Source: Corydoras sp. C115
Taxonomy: Eukaryota; Chordata; Actinopteri; Siluriformes; Callichthyidae
NCBI GenBank assembly: GCA_019802505.1
Contig: JAFMOC010000189.1
Span: 886,001-950,000 of the forward strand
Length of the DNA stretch: 64,000 nt
Direction: 5' to 3'
Each line of letters begins with the position of its first letter. Positions within the stretch are counted from its first letter, which is position 1. The notes beneath the pieces are model-generated. The model was given only the letters and a program-made list of their open reading frames with translations. It ran no database searches and had not been told where the DNA came from. Below, one piece after another: positions 44,154-55,739 of this stretch. Made by a program: the position numbers and the translations under genes.

Positions 44154-44795
44154 GTTTGGAACACGTGACACCAGTAATGGACTTTTTAATCACCACGTCG
44201 ATCGCATCTCCTCTTTATCTGCTGCGCCACAGAACCGGGCGAGGTGCAGGAACCCGGGGGGGGGGGGCTGTTCTCCTGAAAACCTGCACATACGTCATTA
44301 TTTACACCTGACCTGCAGCTGATTGGGGATCAGTCTGATGATCAGAATGGGGGGAGGGGGGGATTGCAGATGATGATGCTGATGATGATGATGATGCTTA
44401 AACATCACACATCACACCGAGCTCCGAACTTTAGTATGTTCTCTAATCAGTCGGTCTAAATCAAGTCCTGAAGGTTCTGGAGCCCGAACCAGAACTCGCG
44501 GGGGGGGGGGGGGGACGTCTGAGGACAGCGGCGTTAATGAGCCGTCCACAGCGTCCTGCGACGGAGCGACGACAGAACCCGTCACGATGTGGGTTCCTCC
44601 GTCGTTGGAACCCACGCGCGTCCGTGTGTTTAGTCGTTGGCAAACGGGCGTCACGTGGAGCTTTTTTTTATTTTTTAATTACGATAATTAATTGATGATC
44701 GTAATTAAAAGCTCCGTTGATTTCTGGTTGTAACGGGTTTAGAAACATCTTATTTTAATAAAAACAGACAGACGGACGGACAGACAGACACTCAC

Positions 44796-45060
44796 CTCAG
44801 GTCCGGCGCGCTGCACCTGCCTGCCCGGCGCGAGGACAGACCGCTGCGCGAGTCCCGTCGGAAAAGCGCGGGAAAGCCCCACCGTGCGCGAGCCGCCTCC
44901 GCCGCGTTCGGACTCAAGCGAGAAGCTCGCGCTCCTCGTGGTCGCTGTCTGACGTCACACTGCGATTCCCGCCAAAGGTCTCAGCGAACTGTGAGGCGCG
45001 CGCGAGCGAGCCGCCGACACTCTCCCGCCGCTCGTGCCGCTCCGCCTCGCGGACACTTTT
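44796..45060 (-). promoter_or_regulatory. cacng5: cacng5 CpG-rich promoter and probable untranslated first exon
   Basis: A strongly CpG-rich block holds the palindromic CRE TGACGTCA at 44950-44957 and GC boxes. A good donor (CTGAG|gtgagtg) at 44795/44796 faces the acceptors just upstream of the cacng5 start codon, implying a 5' UTR exon and a 3.2-kb first intron. The transcription start itself cannot be read from sequence. Confidence 0.6.
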
Positions 45061-45202
45061 TCTTTTAACCCCCCCCCCACCCCCACCACCGAGTCACGTG
45101 ACACCGATGCGAGCGGACGCGCACACACACACGCACACACACACACATATACATACATACATACACACATACACATACACACAGGCATACACACATATAC
45201 AC

Positions 45203-45438
45203 ACTGGGCAGATACACCCAGGACAGGGGGGCAATCTATCACACACTCTATATGGGGCAATTTGGAGAACTCATTTGACTTGATCCATGTTTTTGGACTG
45301 TGGGAGGAAAGCGGAGAACCTGGAGGAAACCCACGCGGACACGGGGAGAACATGCAAACTCCACCCAGTTTGGGATTCGAACCGGGGATCCCTTGAGCTG
45401 AGAAGAGAACATGCCAACCACTAAGCCACCGTGTCGCC
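45203..45438 (-). mobile_element. V-SINE-like element, tail missing
   Basis: It begins at actgggcagatacaccc, next to a (CA/TA)n tract, and reaches the head ccaccgtgtcgccct. It lies just upstream of the cacng5 promoter. Confidence 0.8.
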
Positions 45439-45535
45439 CTTTTGAGCATAAACATATTTATGTAAATTGAATAAATGTTTTTGATACCTGAATAAATAAA
45501 TGGTTGATACCTGATGATCTCCTGGCAGTTTTACG

Positions 45536-45539
<4 letters not shown>

Positions 45540-45610
<71 letters not shown>

Positions 45611-45657
45611 GTTACCTCATAAGTTATATATATATATATATATAATTTATGAGGTAA
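45540..45657. repeat. (AT)n tract followed by a perfect inverted repeat
   Basis: (AT)n runs to about 45606. After it, ttacctcataa (45612-45622) and ttatgaggtaa (45647-45657) are exact reverse complements around an AT core. Confidence 0.9.
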
Positions 45658-45701
45658 ACTTATTTTTTTAATTTTTAATTTTGCATTATTTAAAACCAAT
45701 G

Positions 45702-46033
45702 CGGCGGCACGGTGGCTTAGTGTTTGGCATGTTCTCCTCTCAGCACTAGGGATTCCCGGTTCGAATCCCCATCTGGGTGGAGTTTCCATGTTCTCCCCGT
45801 GTCCGCGTAGGTTTCCTCCGGTTTCCTCCCACAGTCCAAAAACATGGATCAAGTCAATTGAATTCTCCAAATTGCCCCATATAGAGTGTGTCTGTGTGAG
45901 TTAGTGTGTGCCCAGCGATGGATAGGTGTCCTGTCCTGGGTCTATCTGCCCCCTGTCTATCTGGGCATGGGGAACCCCACCGCGACCCTAATAGATCCTC
46001 TATTAAAAAAGCGGGAGATAATGAATGAATGAA
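45702..46033 (+). mobile_element. V-SINE-like element, probable target duplication
   Basis: Flanks aaaaccaatgc and aaaaccaatac differ at one base. The ATGA-type tail follows a scrambled 3' region. Confidence 0.82.
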
Positions 46034-46320
46034 TAAAACCAATACGGTTGTAAACGGAGCGTATATCGCATAAACCTTTGTTTATGTTTAATGTTTAATC
46101 TCCAAACATTACAAACAGTAAGAATCGTAATCCACGAACGCAGAGAATAAAAATGGTGCTTTATTATAATTTTTATTTTTTATTTTATTTTATTTGCAGT
46201 TATCATACATTAGGTACAAATAACATCGGTTACATCGGACGTAACTTCGGACTTGGTTAGGAAAACGCGGTCTGATCTAACAGACGTCATCACAAATCCA
46301 ACAGCAGACGTTGTACAGGC

Positions 46321-46343
46321 GGGGGGGGGGGGGGGGGGGGGGG
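46321..46343. repeat. G23 homopolymer
   Basis: Twenty-three consecutive G on plus. Length is likely variable and hard to sequence. Confidence 0.95.
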
Positions 46344-48436
46344 TCGGTATGTACAAAGTGCGGGGTGAGTCGGGAGGTCGATCGGCAGGTTAGAACTTTT
46401 TAATTGTGTTTAATTGTGAAATATGTCGGAAAAACAGATTGACAACAGGCGGAAAGAGACTTCACATCGACGTGAAAACTATCAATAAAATAAAACACGA
46501 GCTTCGGTTCTGAAGCAGAGTTAAGACTTTTTTTTTGTTTGTTATGGGTTGTTTTTGTAATTATTTCACGTCATGTAATTTATTAACACATTTAATTTAT
46601 AGTTTTTTTCCTCTTCTACCTAACATTTGATTTTTTTTAAATTTGCCTAAAGAAATGCCAAAAAAAACGTAAGCGTTGTAATGAACTCTTCTGATTTTAA
46701 GCAACGTGTGACCAATCAGAAGCTCCGTATCCAACGTGCCGTCTTTAGCGACAGGAATATGGCTTTAATGTTTTAATGTAAACACTACACTCGTTTCTTG
46801 GTGGCGGAGGCGACACACAGTGAGTGCGACACTGCGGCGGTCCGGCTCGGTCATACTGGCATGGCACTGGTTCGGTGATGAGGGCTGTAAACAGACGGAG
46901 GATCAAACAGTTACGCCGGAAACATCGTTCAGTCGACCACAGGTCTCCGCAATCGGTTCGTAATAATAATCGGGTGTATAAATGAAAAGCTCGTACCTCA
47001 GGCCCTTCAGCATCCGTTACTTCTGACACACGAGCGCCTGGCAGGAGGTGCACACCCCTGTACCCCTCAAGCACTCATGCTTTACCCTGACCAACCACTG
47101 GGGGCAGGCCTCTGGCTTTAGTGAATGGGTTGGCGATCCAAGTCGACTTTAATATCGTAATATTAGGCAGTTCTATATCTTGGCTTCATGTTCCACACCG
47201 GAGTTTTTTTTATATATATATATAATTTCGATAATTAAAAATAATCGAAATTTTAAATAAATAAACTTTATCTTCAGACATGCTTTACGATCCGATGTTC
47301 TTCGATAATAATCTGATTTGCAGAAAGAGGGCGGTGACCTCACACGCTCGCAGATCTATCATGCGAAATTAACTTAAACCGCGACACAATGATGTCATCA
47401 TTTGTACGATTTACGCATTTTATACAAAAGAACGAAACGCCATTGTTTTGTTTTTTTATAAATCAGAACCCGGATGTCTGTTATTGGACCCCGCTAACGT
47501 TTATAAACTATTAATCTCAGGTCACGACGACACTTCAAACCGCGGTCCTCACAAGGGTTAATATTTTCTAAAACAAACAAACTTCCAAACAAACGGTTCT
47601 TTCTGATTGTTCGTCAGAGGATTCTGACTTGATAAATGAACAAGAACTCGTTATTTAGGAGTGTCGTTTACTACATTTAGGAGTGTCGTTTAATGATCGG
47701 CGCCTGAGGTTGTTGGTTTTTCGAGGACGACGAGGAACATCTTTTAAAAACGATCCAATTTTCCTTTCTATTAAGGTATTTTGGCAAATGAACTGGGATA
47801 GGACGACGGAAGAAAACGTTCACACAGAGACTAAATCGATCGATAATTAGAACTCATTACATAATCGGTAAATGAGGGCTTAATATCAGTCGTTACGTCA
47901 CATTCAGCTGTTGGTATAAAATTTCTGCTCCTATTTCCGTTAAATAACTCTTATTTACAAAATCATTAATACACTTAGAGACAACGCTAAAGTTAGAGAA
48001 CTAAAGCAGGAGAACCGCAAATCTAGAACGTGGTATAAAGACGACTCCACACAGTTCTAACTCGTTTAAAGAGTAATACTCATCGTCATGGCAACTTGCG
48101 CTTTAGGAGCATGCATTACGTCACGTGTCTATGACAGATACGCAAAAACACTTCGTTTTAATCGAAACAATCTCTCATAGAAACGTGAAGCGTCATACGC
48201 AGGATTCCTTCCACAGAACCCAGAGAAACAAGGGAACGACGGGGAACTATCGACCACAGGGGGGGCGTTAGAGCATCTCACGTACAGCGCTAATGGAACC
48301 CCAAAAATCATACGGGACAATTTAAGAATGATGTTTAAATATGAATCCGAATGATACGATGCAGAAAAAGTAAAACGGAGAAAAACGGATTGACATTACA
48401 CATCGTGATCCCAATGCACAGGAATTAGTGTATATA

Positions 48437-48650
48437 CATTATTGTAAATCATAAAATATAAATTAATATAAATCTGTTATGCTTTTTTCATAAAATGTTC
48501 TGTAATTTGGCCTCTAAATGGCAGTGTTGATCGTTAGAGAAACTGGAATCCTGTTACTCAGTGATCAGTGTTCACTTTAAAAACCGGACTAGATTACGTT
48601 GCGGAAGATTATTAATGATTAATGATTTTGTTTTGAATTAATGTTTTTTT
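48437..48650 (+). repeat. Dispersed CTCF-core repeat, copy C
   Basis: The copy holds CCTCTAAATGGCAG at 48511-48524, cctgttactcagtgatcagt and aaaaaccggactagatt. It lies in the SINE-free tract after prkca. Confidence 0.7.
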
Positions 48651-49138
48651 TTATATATTACCGTTTCATTAAAGCAATAAGGCACGAGAGGGCGTGCATT
48701 ATTGTGAATAAATCACGGGAAGAAGGTATTATTTAAGTGAAAACTGTTAAGAACTTTTAATCAGGTTAAGTTGAACTTTAGACTTAAATACAGCAACCAA
48801 CGTAAAACTGATGTGGGAGGAGCTGCGTCATCACACATGCCAGCCACGCCCCCCGATTGGGAAGACTGGTTTGGGTTAGATCGGACCGGAAGCACTGGTT
48901 TCCGTAGTGACGGCAGTGAGATCATTCAGTATTTGTACTGTAAACACTTAACACCGGACACGGCGGGCACGGATGCACGTTTTTGTACGTAAACTTGAAC
49001 GTGAACTGAACTTAAATTTAATCTGAAAGCAGAGACTGTAGCGGAACCTGAACTGTGAACGTAATAAAGAGAGAGAGGCGGAGCATGAGGCGGTTCAGGG
49101 CGTGTGTAGGTGGAGTTACGCTCGTCACCCGCCGCCGT

Positions 49139-49303
49139 TCATACGGTGTTGGTGAGGGACGGGTGGACGAACTGGGGGTTGATGAAGGAGAATCCGGAGA
49201 ACTCGTTCTGGTCGATGTTGGCGATGACGACCTGATCGGGGGGGGTGAGCTGCGGCTGCGTGCGGGTGAAGAACTTGTCGAAGTTTTCGGCGCCCTTGCC
49301 GCA
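49139..49303 (-). CDS. prkca: prkca last coding exon: C-terminal tail
   Basis: The exon is 165 nt including TGA. It starts CGKGAENFDKFFTR and carries the turn-motif Thr and the hydrophobic-motif Ser. The protein ends LTNTV. Mammalian PKC alpha ends QSAV, a PDZ ligand, whereas here the -2 residue is Asn. The acceptor is ctttgcag. Confidence 0.95.
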   Translation of the reverse strand, partial: CGKGAENFDKFFTRTQPQLTPPDQVVIANIDQNEFSGFSFINPQFVHPSLTNTV

Positions 49304-51585
49304 CTGCAAAGAGAGGGAGAAACATTCAGTGCGAGAAGTTCATTACATATTCCAACATTTGGACACGCCCCCTCTTCCTGCTCCGTTGTTTCCTCCACCT
49401 ACCGCATGGACTTTGTGCTTTTACAATTACAAACTAGATGTAGTCTATCTGTTTTTGTGGCACGTTTTGAATGCAGTCATTGGTATGTTCTCCACCTGCC
49501 ACTCTATGGCACACAGCCCATTGAACTCTGAGTGTAACTCTGAACAGATGGACAGCTTCAGGGTCCTAAAGCCTGTAGAAACGCGGCGCAGTCATGTGGA
49601 AGGCTGGCGCTGCAGACAGCGTCCGCACTCTCGCAGCTCCGATCGGCCTCGCGCCAACGTCAGCTGCCGCACCTGCGCCTCGCATCCGTCCAGAGCAGAC
49701 GAGCGGGACTCCAGGTGGAGCGATGTGGAGCGTGTAATCTGCATAACGAGCCCTGGAGGCTAAAGATATTTTGTCTAGTGCCTCATTTGCCTGAAAATTG
49801 GAAATGACGTCAACGTAAACGCGGACAAAAGAAGTGGGACACATTGTATTGATACACGGTCGGCAAGGTGGCGTAGTGGTCAGCGCTGGGGACCCAGGTT
49901 CCGTATGGGTTTCCTCCGGGTTCTCCGGTTTCCTCCCACACACCAAAATCATGGATTCAAGGTGGATCGGCTGCTCTGAAATGCCCCTTTATTGTGTCTG
50001 TGTGACTGAGATTGGCGCCCTGGTGTCCTGTGTGAATCTGCCCAGCGTCCGAAACTTTCTCCCCTGGATGGGCATGGGGATCCCCCCCCCCCTCCGCTAT
50101 ATTAAAGGAGCTGTTATAATATTGGAGAGAGCGCTTTCAAGAACCGTAGCCCGTTCATCCTTAAGGACATTGGTGGGCACTGATGTTGGCTCTGATGTCT
50201 GCCCTGTGATGGACAGGCGACCTGTTCAGGGTGTTTTCCTGGGTTTTGGTCCAGCGATCTGTGTTTAATTGCTCTTTGGGTTACTTACATGCCTTAAACT
50301 CATACTGTAACTAAAACCAGACGTTTATTAATTTAAAAAAAATCAGATTCATCGATTAATCAGGGGGGAAAATAATCGCCCGATTAATCGATTATCCAAA
50401 TAATCGTTAGTTGCAGCCCTAGTCCCATGTCCCACTGTGGCAGTTTTGGGCAGATAACTGAAATAGAACGCATCCTTCTGATTCTCATCGTCAAACATTC
50501 AAACAGAGGCTCCACAGGAGATCGAAACGGACCCCTGTGTTTTGGAACCGGCTCTTTGGGAGCGCGAGGCATCGGGGAAGCGCCGCTGAATGAAGTGCTG
50601 AGTGCAGAACCGGGCCTCTGAATGACACAGCGGATGAGGTTGAGCGGAGATGGCGTCTCCTTTGTGAAGCTGCCAGTCGTCATAAGACACAGAACTGGAG
50701 ACGAGACCAAAATAGTCGGCCCGCGTCCGCATCCGCGCCGGCTGACAGGAAGAACCCTGAATGAGTGCTCGACGGCACGGGGTCGCCGCGACGCCGACCG
50801 ATCTGAGAACAACACGGAACGCGCGGAGGGGGGCGGAGCTTCCGCAAAACACTCCATTATCAAAAAAGAATCCAGTTTAGAAATGAAGTGAATGAATATT
50901 CATGAGCGTGACGCGGCGGGCTTCGGTGAGAGACGGTCTCACAGCAAGAGAGAGCAAGTTTGCATGTTCTCCCCACGCCTGTGAAGGTGTCCGCCTGAGC
51001 CAGCAGTCAGTGGGACCACCATGAGACGGTCGTTCTGGAGGCCACCGATTTAGGACATGGCGAAATCATGACGTTGGCGTCTAAACTGGCCACAGCTGGA
51101 CCTATCCCGGCACACACTGACCCGCGGCGCAGAACAGACGGGTCACGATTCCCGGAATGGCCCGCTGAACGGATTCGGAGAAGCTGAGCGGCTCTAATTG
51201 CTCTATTAATCTCAGCGTTTCGGACTGTGCCCGCTGCCTTTGGAACGGTTCTGAGTTTTCCTTGAACGTTCTGAATGATTCGTGTCGGGCCGCCGCCGCC
51301 GCCGCCGCCGGGGCGTGTTCTCAAAATAGAAGCTTTCAGATCCTCGGGCGGGATTTCTAAAAACGTTTGATCCACGCTCCTCACAAGAACATGAACGGAG
51401 GGCCCGGTCAGTGAACGGTGCGCCGGGTTCCGCAGACTCGTTAGAACCCACGGAATGAACTCTGTGCACTGCAGACTGAAAATGAAGCTGAGTTTTAAAA
51501 TATCTGGCATCCTGAGACGTTCCTAATATTAATTACATATAATTGGGTCTGATCATCCACAGAAACATGAACTCACAGAGGATGC

Positions 51586-51620
<35 letters not shown>

Positions 51621-54600
51621 GGTGTGTGTGTGTGCGTGTGCATGTGTGTATGTGTGTCATAACATTATCATAACATTACATGCCGGGGGTACGGTGGCTT
51701 AGTGGTTTAGCATGTTCTCCTCTCAGGGCTGGGTATTCCCGGTTCGAATCCCCATCTGGGATCCCCAAACATGGATCGAGGTCAATTGAATTCTCCAAAT
51801 TGCCCCCTATAGAGTGTGTCTGTGTGAGTGAGTGTGTGCCCAGCGATAGATTGGCGCCCTGTCCTGGGTGTATCTGCCCAGCACCCGAAACGTTCTCTCC
51901 TGGATGGGCATGGGGAACCCCCCCCCCCCAAACCCTAATAGAGAATAAAGCTGCAGATAATGGATGAGTTCAAATCCCAATCTGGGTGGAGTTTGCATGT
52001 CCTCCCCGTGTCCATGTGGGTTTCCTCCGGGTTCTCCGGTTTCCTCCCACAGTCCAAAAACATGAATTAAGGTTAACTGAATTCTCTAAATAAAAAAATA
52101 AATTTGGGGTTCCGTCTCTGGGGTCGCATCCTGCGTAACGGGCCCTTTAACCCGTCATACACACCCTGCGATCACCCCCCCCCCCCCCCCCCCCCCGCTT
52201 GCCCCTAAAGCTAAAACTTAAAAGGTTTAAAGGTTGTGGCTGATCTGATGACTTCATGTCTAACATTAATGTCTTTGCGCTGCAGGACACAGAGGAGTTC
52301 GGTTCCCGACCCACTTTAAATGGCCTCATCTTTCTATTTCATACTAACAAACTGTCTACATTAACCCCCCCCCCCCCCCCCCCACCCCCACCACCACCCC
52401 CACCACCCCCACCCTCCTGCACTACTTAGGATGATGAATGGAGTACATTTTCCTCCTGTTATTATTTGTTTATCCGTCTGGGCGCCGTGTTGCTTCATCT
52501 CTGGTGTTTTTTCTTTTTGAAACAGAATTTGATGGAAACCTTAAGAGCGCGGCGTCGGAAATCCGGAGAACGCTGCCGAGCATCGGAGCGACCTCGCTGC
52601 GGCACCGCCGCTGAGGGACGCCGACGATGGAACGGTGCATTAGCGCGTCAATATGAGAGTGGAGCTCAGTGGGACGGGTGTCTCTCACGGTCGAAGAGTC
52701 GAATTAGGCCAAACTGTGGACCCACACACTAATGGCCACGAAGCCGACGGACACCGAGGGAGTGACGTGACGTGGGGGGGTCACGAAATGGCTTTCGTTA
52801 GTTGGAGCCCTAGTGTCAGTCTTCACGTCGACGTAATTTTGGACGGCCGCGGCCGGCGGGACTCGGGTTTGCAGTGAATCCGTGACGGGACCGTGAGCGG
52901 ACGCTTCAGAACACGGTCGAGGGAGCGACGGAACATTTTCCGTGTCCTGCGATAAACGCTTTCGGTGCAGATGACTCGCGAACGCAGACGGCGGAGACGG
53001 CTGACCTAGATTTGGCCTCGGCTGAGGGACACGGCGCGGTGCCGATGATTAATGTCCATCAGGCTCCACCGTCTGAATCATCTGCTGCTCGCGGTCGGAG
53101 ATTTGCGAGATACGGATATCGAACGAGTTAATCATCGGGACAGGGCTAACGAGGGAGCAGGCTGGAACCAACGGCAGACATTTACTTCGTTTAGAGTCGG
53201 TGGCGTTCGGATACATTCCAAATAGTCACCTAAAACCATTCCCTTTGATCTACATCATTAATCAGTGGGAGACTGAGCAGGTGCATGGGTCTTGCTAATT
53301 AAATGGCCACACACTAGGGCTGCGAATATATTGATCATCGATTAATCGGTCGATTCTTTTTTTTTCCACGATTAATTGATGAAAATATTTCAATAAATGT
53401 CTGGTTTTATTTATAGTATGAGTTTAAGGCATCTAAGTCCCCAAAGAGCAATTAAACACACATCTCACACACACACACACACACACACAATATGTAGCAT
53501 TGTGTGTAAAAAAAAAATACTAAAGTACACGATTTGAGTCGCTCTAATATGTTACTGGGTGGCATGGTGCCTTAGTGGTTTAGCATGTTCTCCTCTCAGC
53601 ACTAGGGATTCCCGGTTCGAATCCCCATCTGGGTGGAGTTTCCATGTTCTCCCCGTGTCCGCGTGGGTTTCCTCCGGGTTCTCCGGTTTCCTCCCACCGT
53701 CCAAAAACATGGATCAAGGTCATATGAATTCTCCAAATTGCCCCATATTGAGAGTGTGTGTGTGAGTGAGTGTGTGCCCAGCGATAGATTGGCGCCCTGT
53801 CCTGGGTGTATCTGCCCAGCACCCGAAACGTTCTCCCCTGAATGGGCATGGGGAACCCCACCGCCACCCTAGTAGAGGATAAAGTGGAAGATAATGGATG
53901 GATAATGTCACCTCATCCCCGTCTAAATGCAATTCATCCTCACGCCCGTAGAGGGCAGTGTCTTCACTCATACTTTGTCTGAAAATTAAAAGTTGAAATA
54001 TAAAGTAACACAGGTTCTCCATCACCGTCATTATCCATAACAACCAAAAACATCATGCCGCGTGCTCCGGTTCTCATAGTGTGAGTGCACCGTTACGTTC
54101 ATTCACTTCAAACCTAAAGAAGCTCGGTAACCGAGTCCTTGCACTTTTTAGACGCTCCCTTGTGGTCATGACCATCATATTTGGTAAACACGACTGTATT
54201 TACCAAACGAACGGAAGAGGCGTATAAGTTCATCTCCGTATGTGGGTCACTACGTTCAGCAGACGCTCCAGGACGGACGTGGGTGTCGTGGAGTGAGTGT
54301 GTGGACAGACGTACGGTCTGTAGCTCCGTGTGGAGTGGGGTCAGTTCACTCATATCTGACCCCGTTTCGGCTGCAGCTTGTTTTTGTTTTTTGTGTTGTT
54401 ATGCTGATGGGCTGCCATGCGCCGCTCGCCCTGCACACCCAGCTGACGCTGCCCACACGGCCATGAGGGACCGCCAGCGAGCACGTGCACACTGACACTC
54501 GCGCTTCCGCTCTCTCAGTCTTGAGCGTGATGATGGAAAGTCACAGTGGGTAGAACGGGAAACTGTGTGTGTGCGAGTGTGTGTGTGTGTGTTATTAATA

Positions 54601-55696
54601 ATTATTATTTCAGTTTTATTCATGAGCGGCACGGTGGCTTAGTGTTTAGCATGTTCTCCTCTCAGCACGAGGGATTCCCGGTTCAAATCCCCATCTGGGT
54701 GGTCTCCATGTTCTCCCCGTGTCCGCGTGGGTTTCCTCCAGGTTCTCCGGTTTCCTCCCACAGTCCAAAAACATGGATCAAGTCAATTGAGTTCTCCAAA
54801 TTGCCCCATATAGAGTGTGTGTGAGTGAGTATGTGCCCAGAGATAGACTGGCGCCCTGTCCTGGGTGTATCTGCACAGCGCCCGAAACGTTCTCCCCTGG
54901 ATGGGCATGGGGACCCCCCCCGGCGACCCTACTATAGAATAAAGCAGAAGATAATGGATGGATGAAAAAAGTTTTATTCATTAAGCTACTATATTGGAAT
55001 TCATTAACCGAGCTCTTTATTATGAACTTAGGAACTATATATTTGAGTACTGGATAGTTCCTGAACCTGAACTAATCAGTATCTTCTCAGGAGTTTAACA
55101 ACCCATCTGGTACCAACAGTAATGACAAGGTTAAAATAGCTGAGATCACGTTATTTTCATGTATTTTTATTTTATTTTAAAGTGTGTGTGTGTGTGTGTG
55201 TGTGTGTGCGGTGTACTTACAACTTTAGGTTTGAACGGAGGCTGGATCTCGCGGTTCTCCAGCCGTTCCCAGTCGATTCGGCGGAAAAAAGCGTGCTCGC
55301 GAATGTCCCGCTCGCCCTCCAGTCCGCAGCCCAGACGCTTGGATGGGTGTTTCGTCATCAGCTGACCCACACAAATACACACACACAAATACACACACAC
55401 ACAATTATATATATATTATATAATATTTTATATATATATTAATAATATTTTCTGTCAATTAGAACTCCGCGGTGGAATCGATCTGGCCCGGGTTCTGCCG
55501 CACTCGCTGATCTTGCGAGCGTTTCTGGGTCGGGCTTCTGACAGCCACTGTGTATCCATTAATGGAACCGGACCCAGGAACCGGCGAGCCGCTCAAATGC
55601 ACTAGAACAAGGCTATTAGAGGGGAGCGAATGAGTACGGATGAACCCAGTGACAATGTGAAAGGTACAGGAGCGAGAGAGAGAGAGAGAGAGAGGG

Positions 55697-55739
<43 letters not shown>

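Larger units (their letters stand above)
46034..49138 (-). other. SINE-free tract after the prkca stop, possible long 3' UTR
   Basis: About 3.1 kb with no copy of the main SINE, only the CTCF-core repeat (48437-48650) and a G23 run. AATAAA hexamers cluster on minus at 46155-46195. Mammalian PRKCA has a very long 3' UTR, so this may be transcribed; the sequence alone does not prove it. Confidence 0.4.

Noticed and set aside
49055..49531. 158-codon plus-strand frame
   Set aside because: It is the antisense of the prkca last exon and the adjacent intron.
50384..51510. Several frames over 100 codons in the last prkca intron
   Set aside because: They occur on both strands in CpG-rich DNA with no recognisable motif; kept only as unrecognised sequence.
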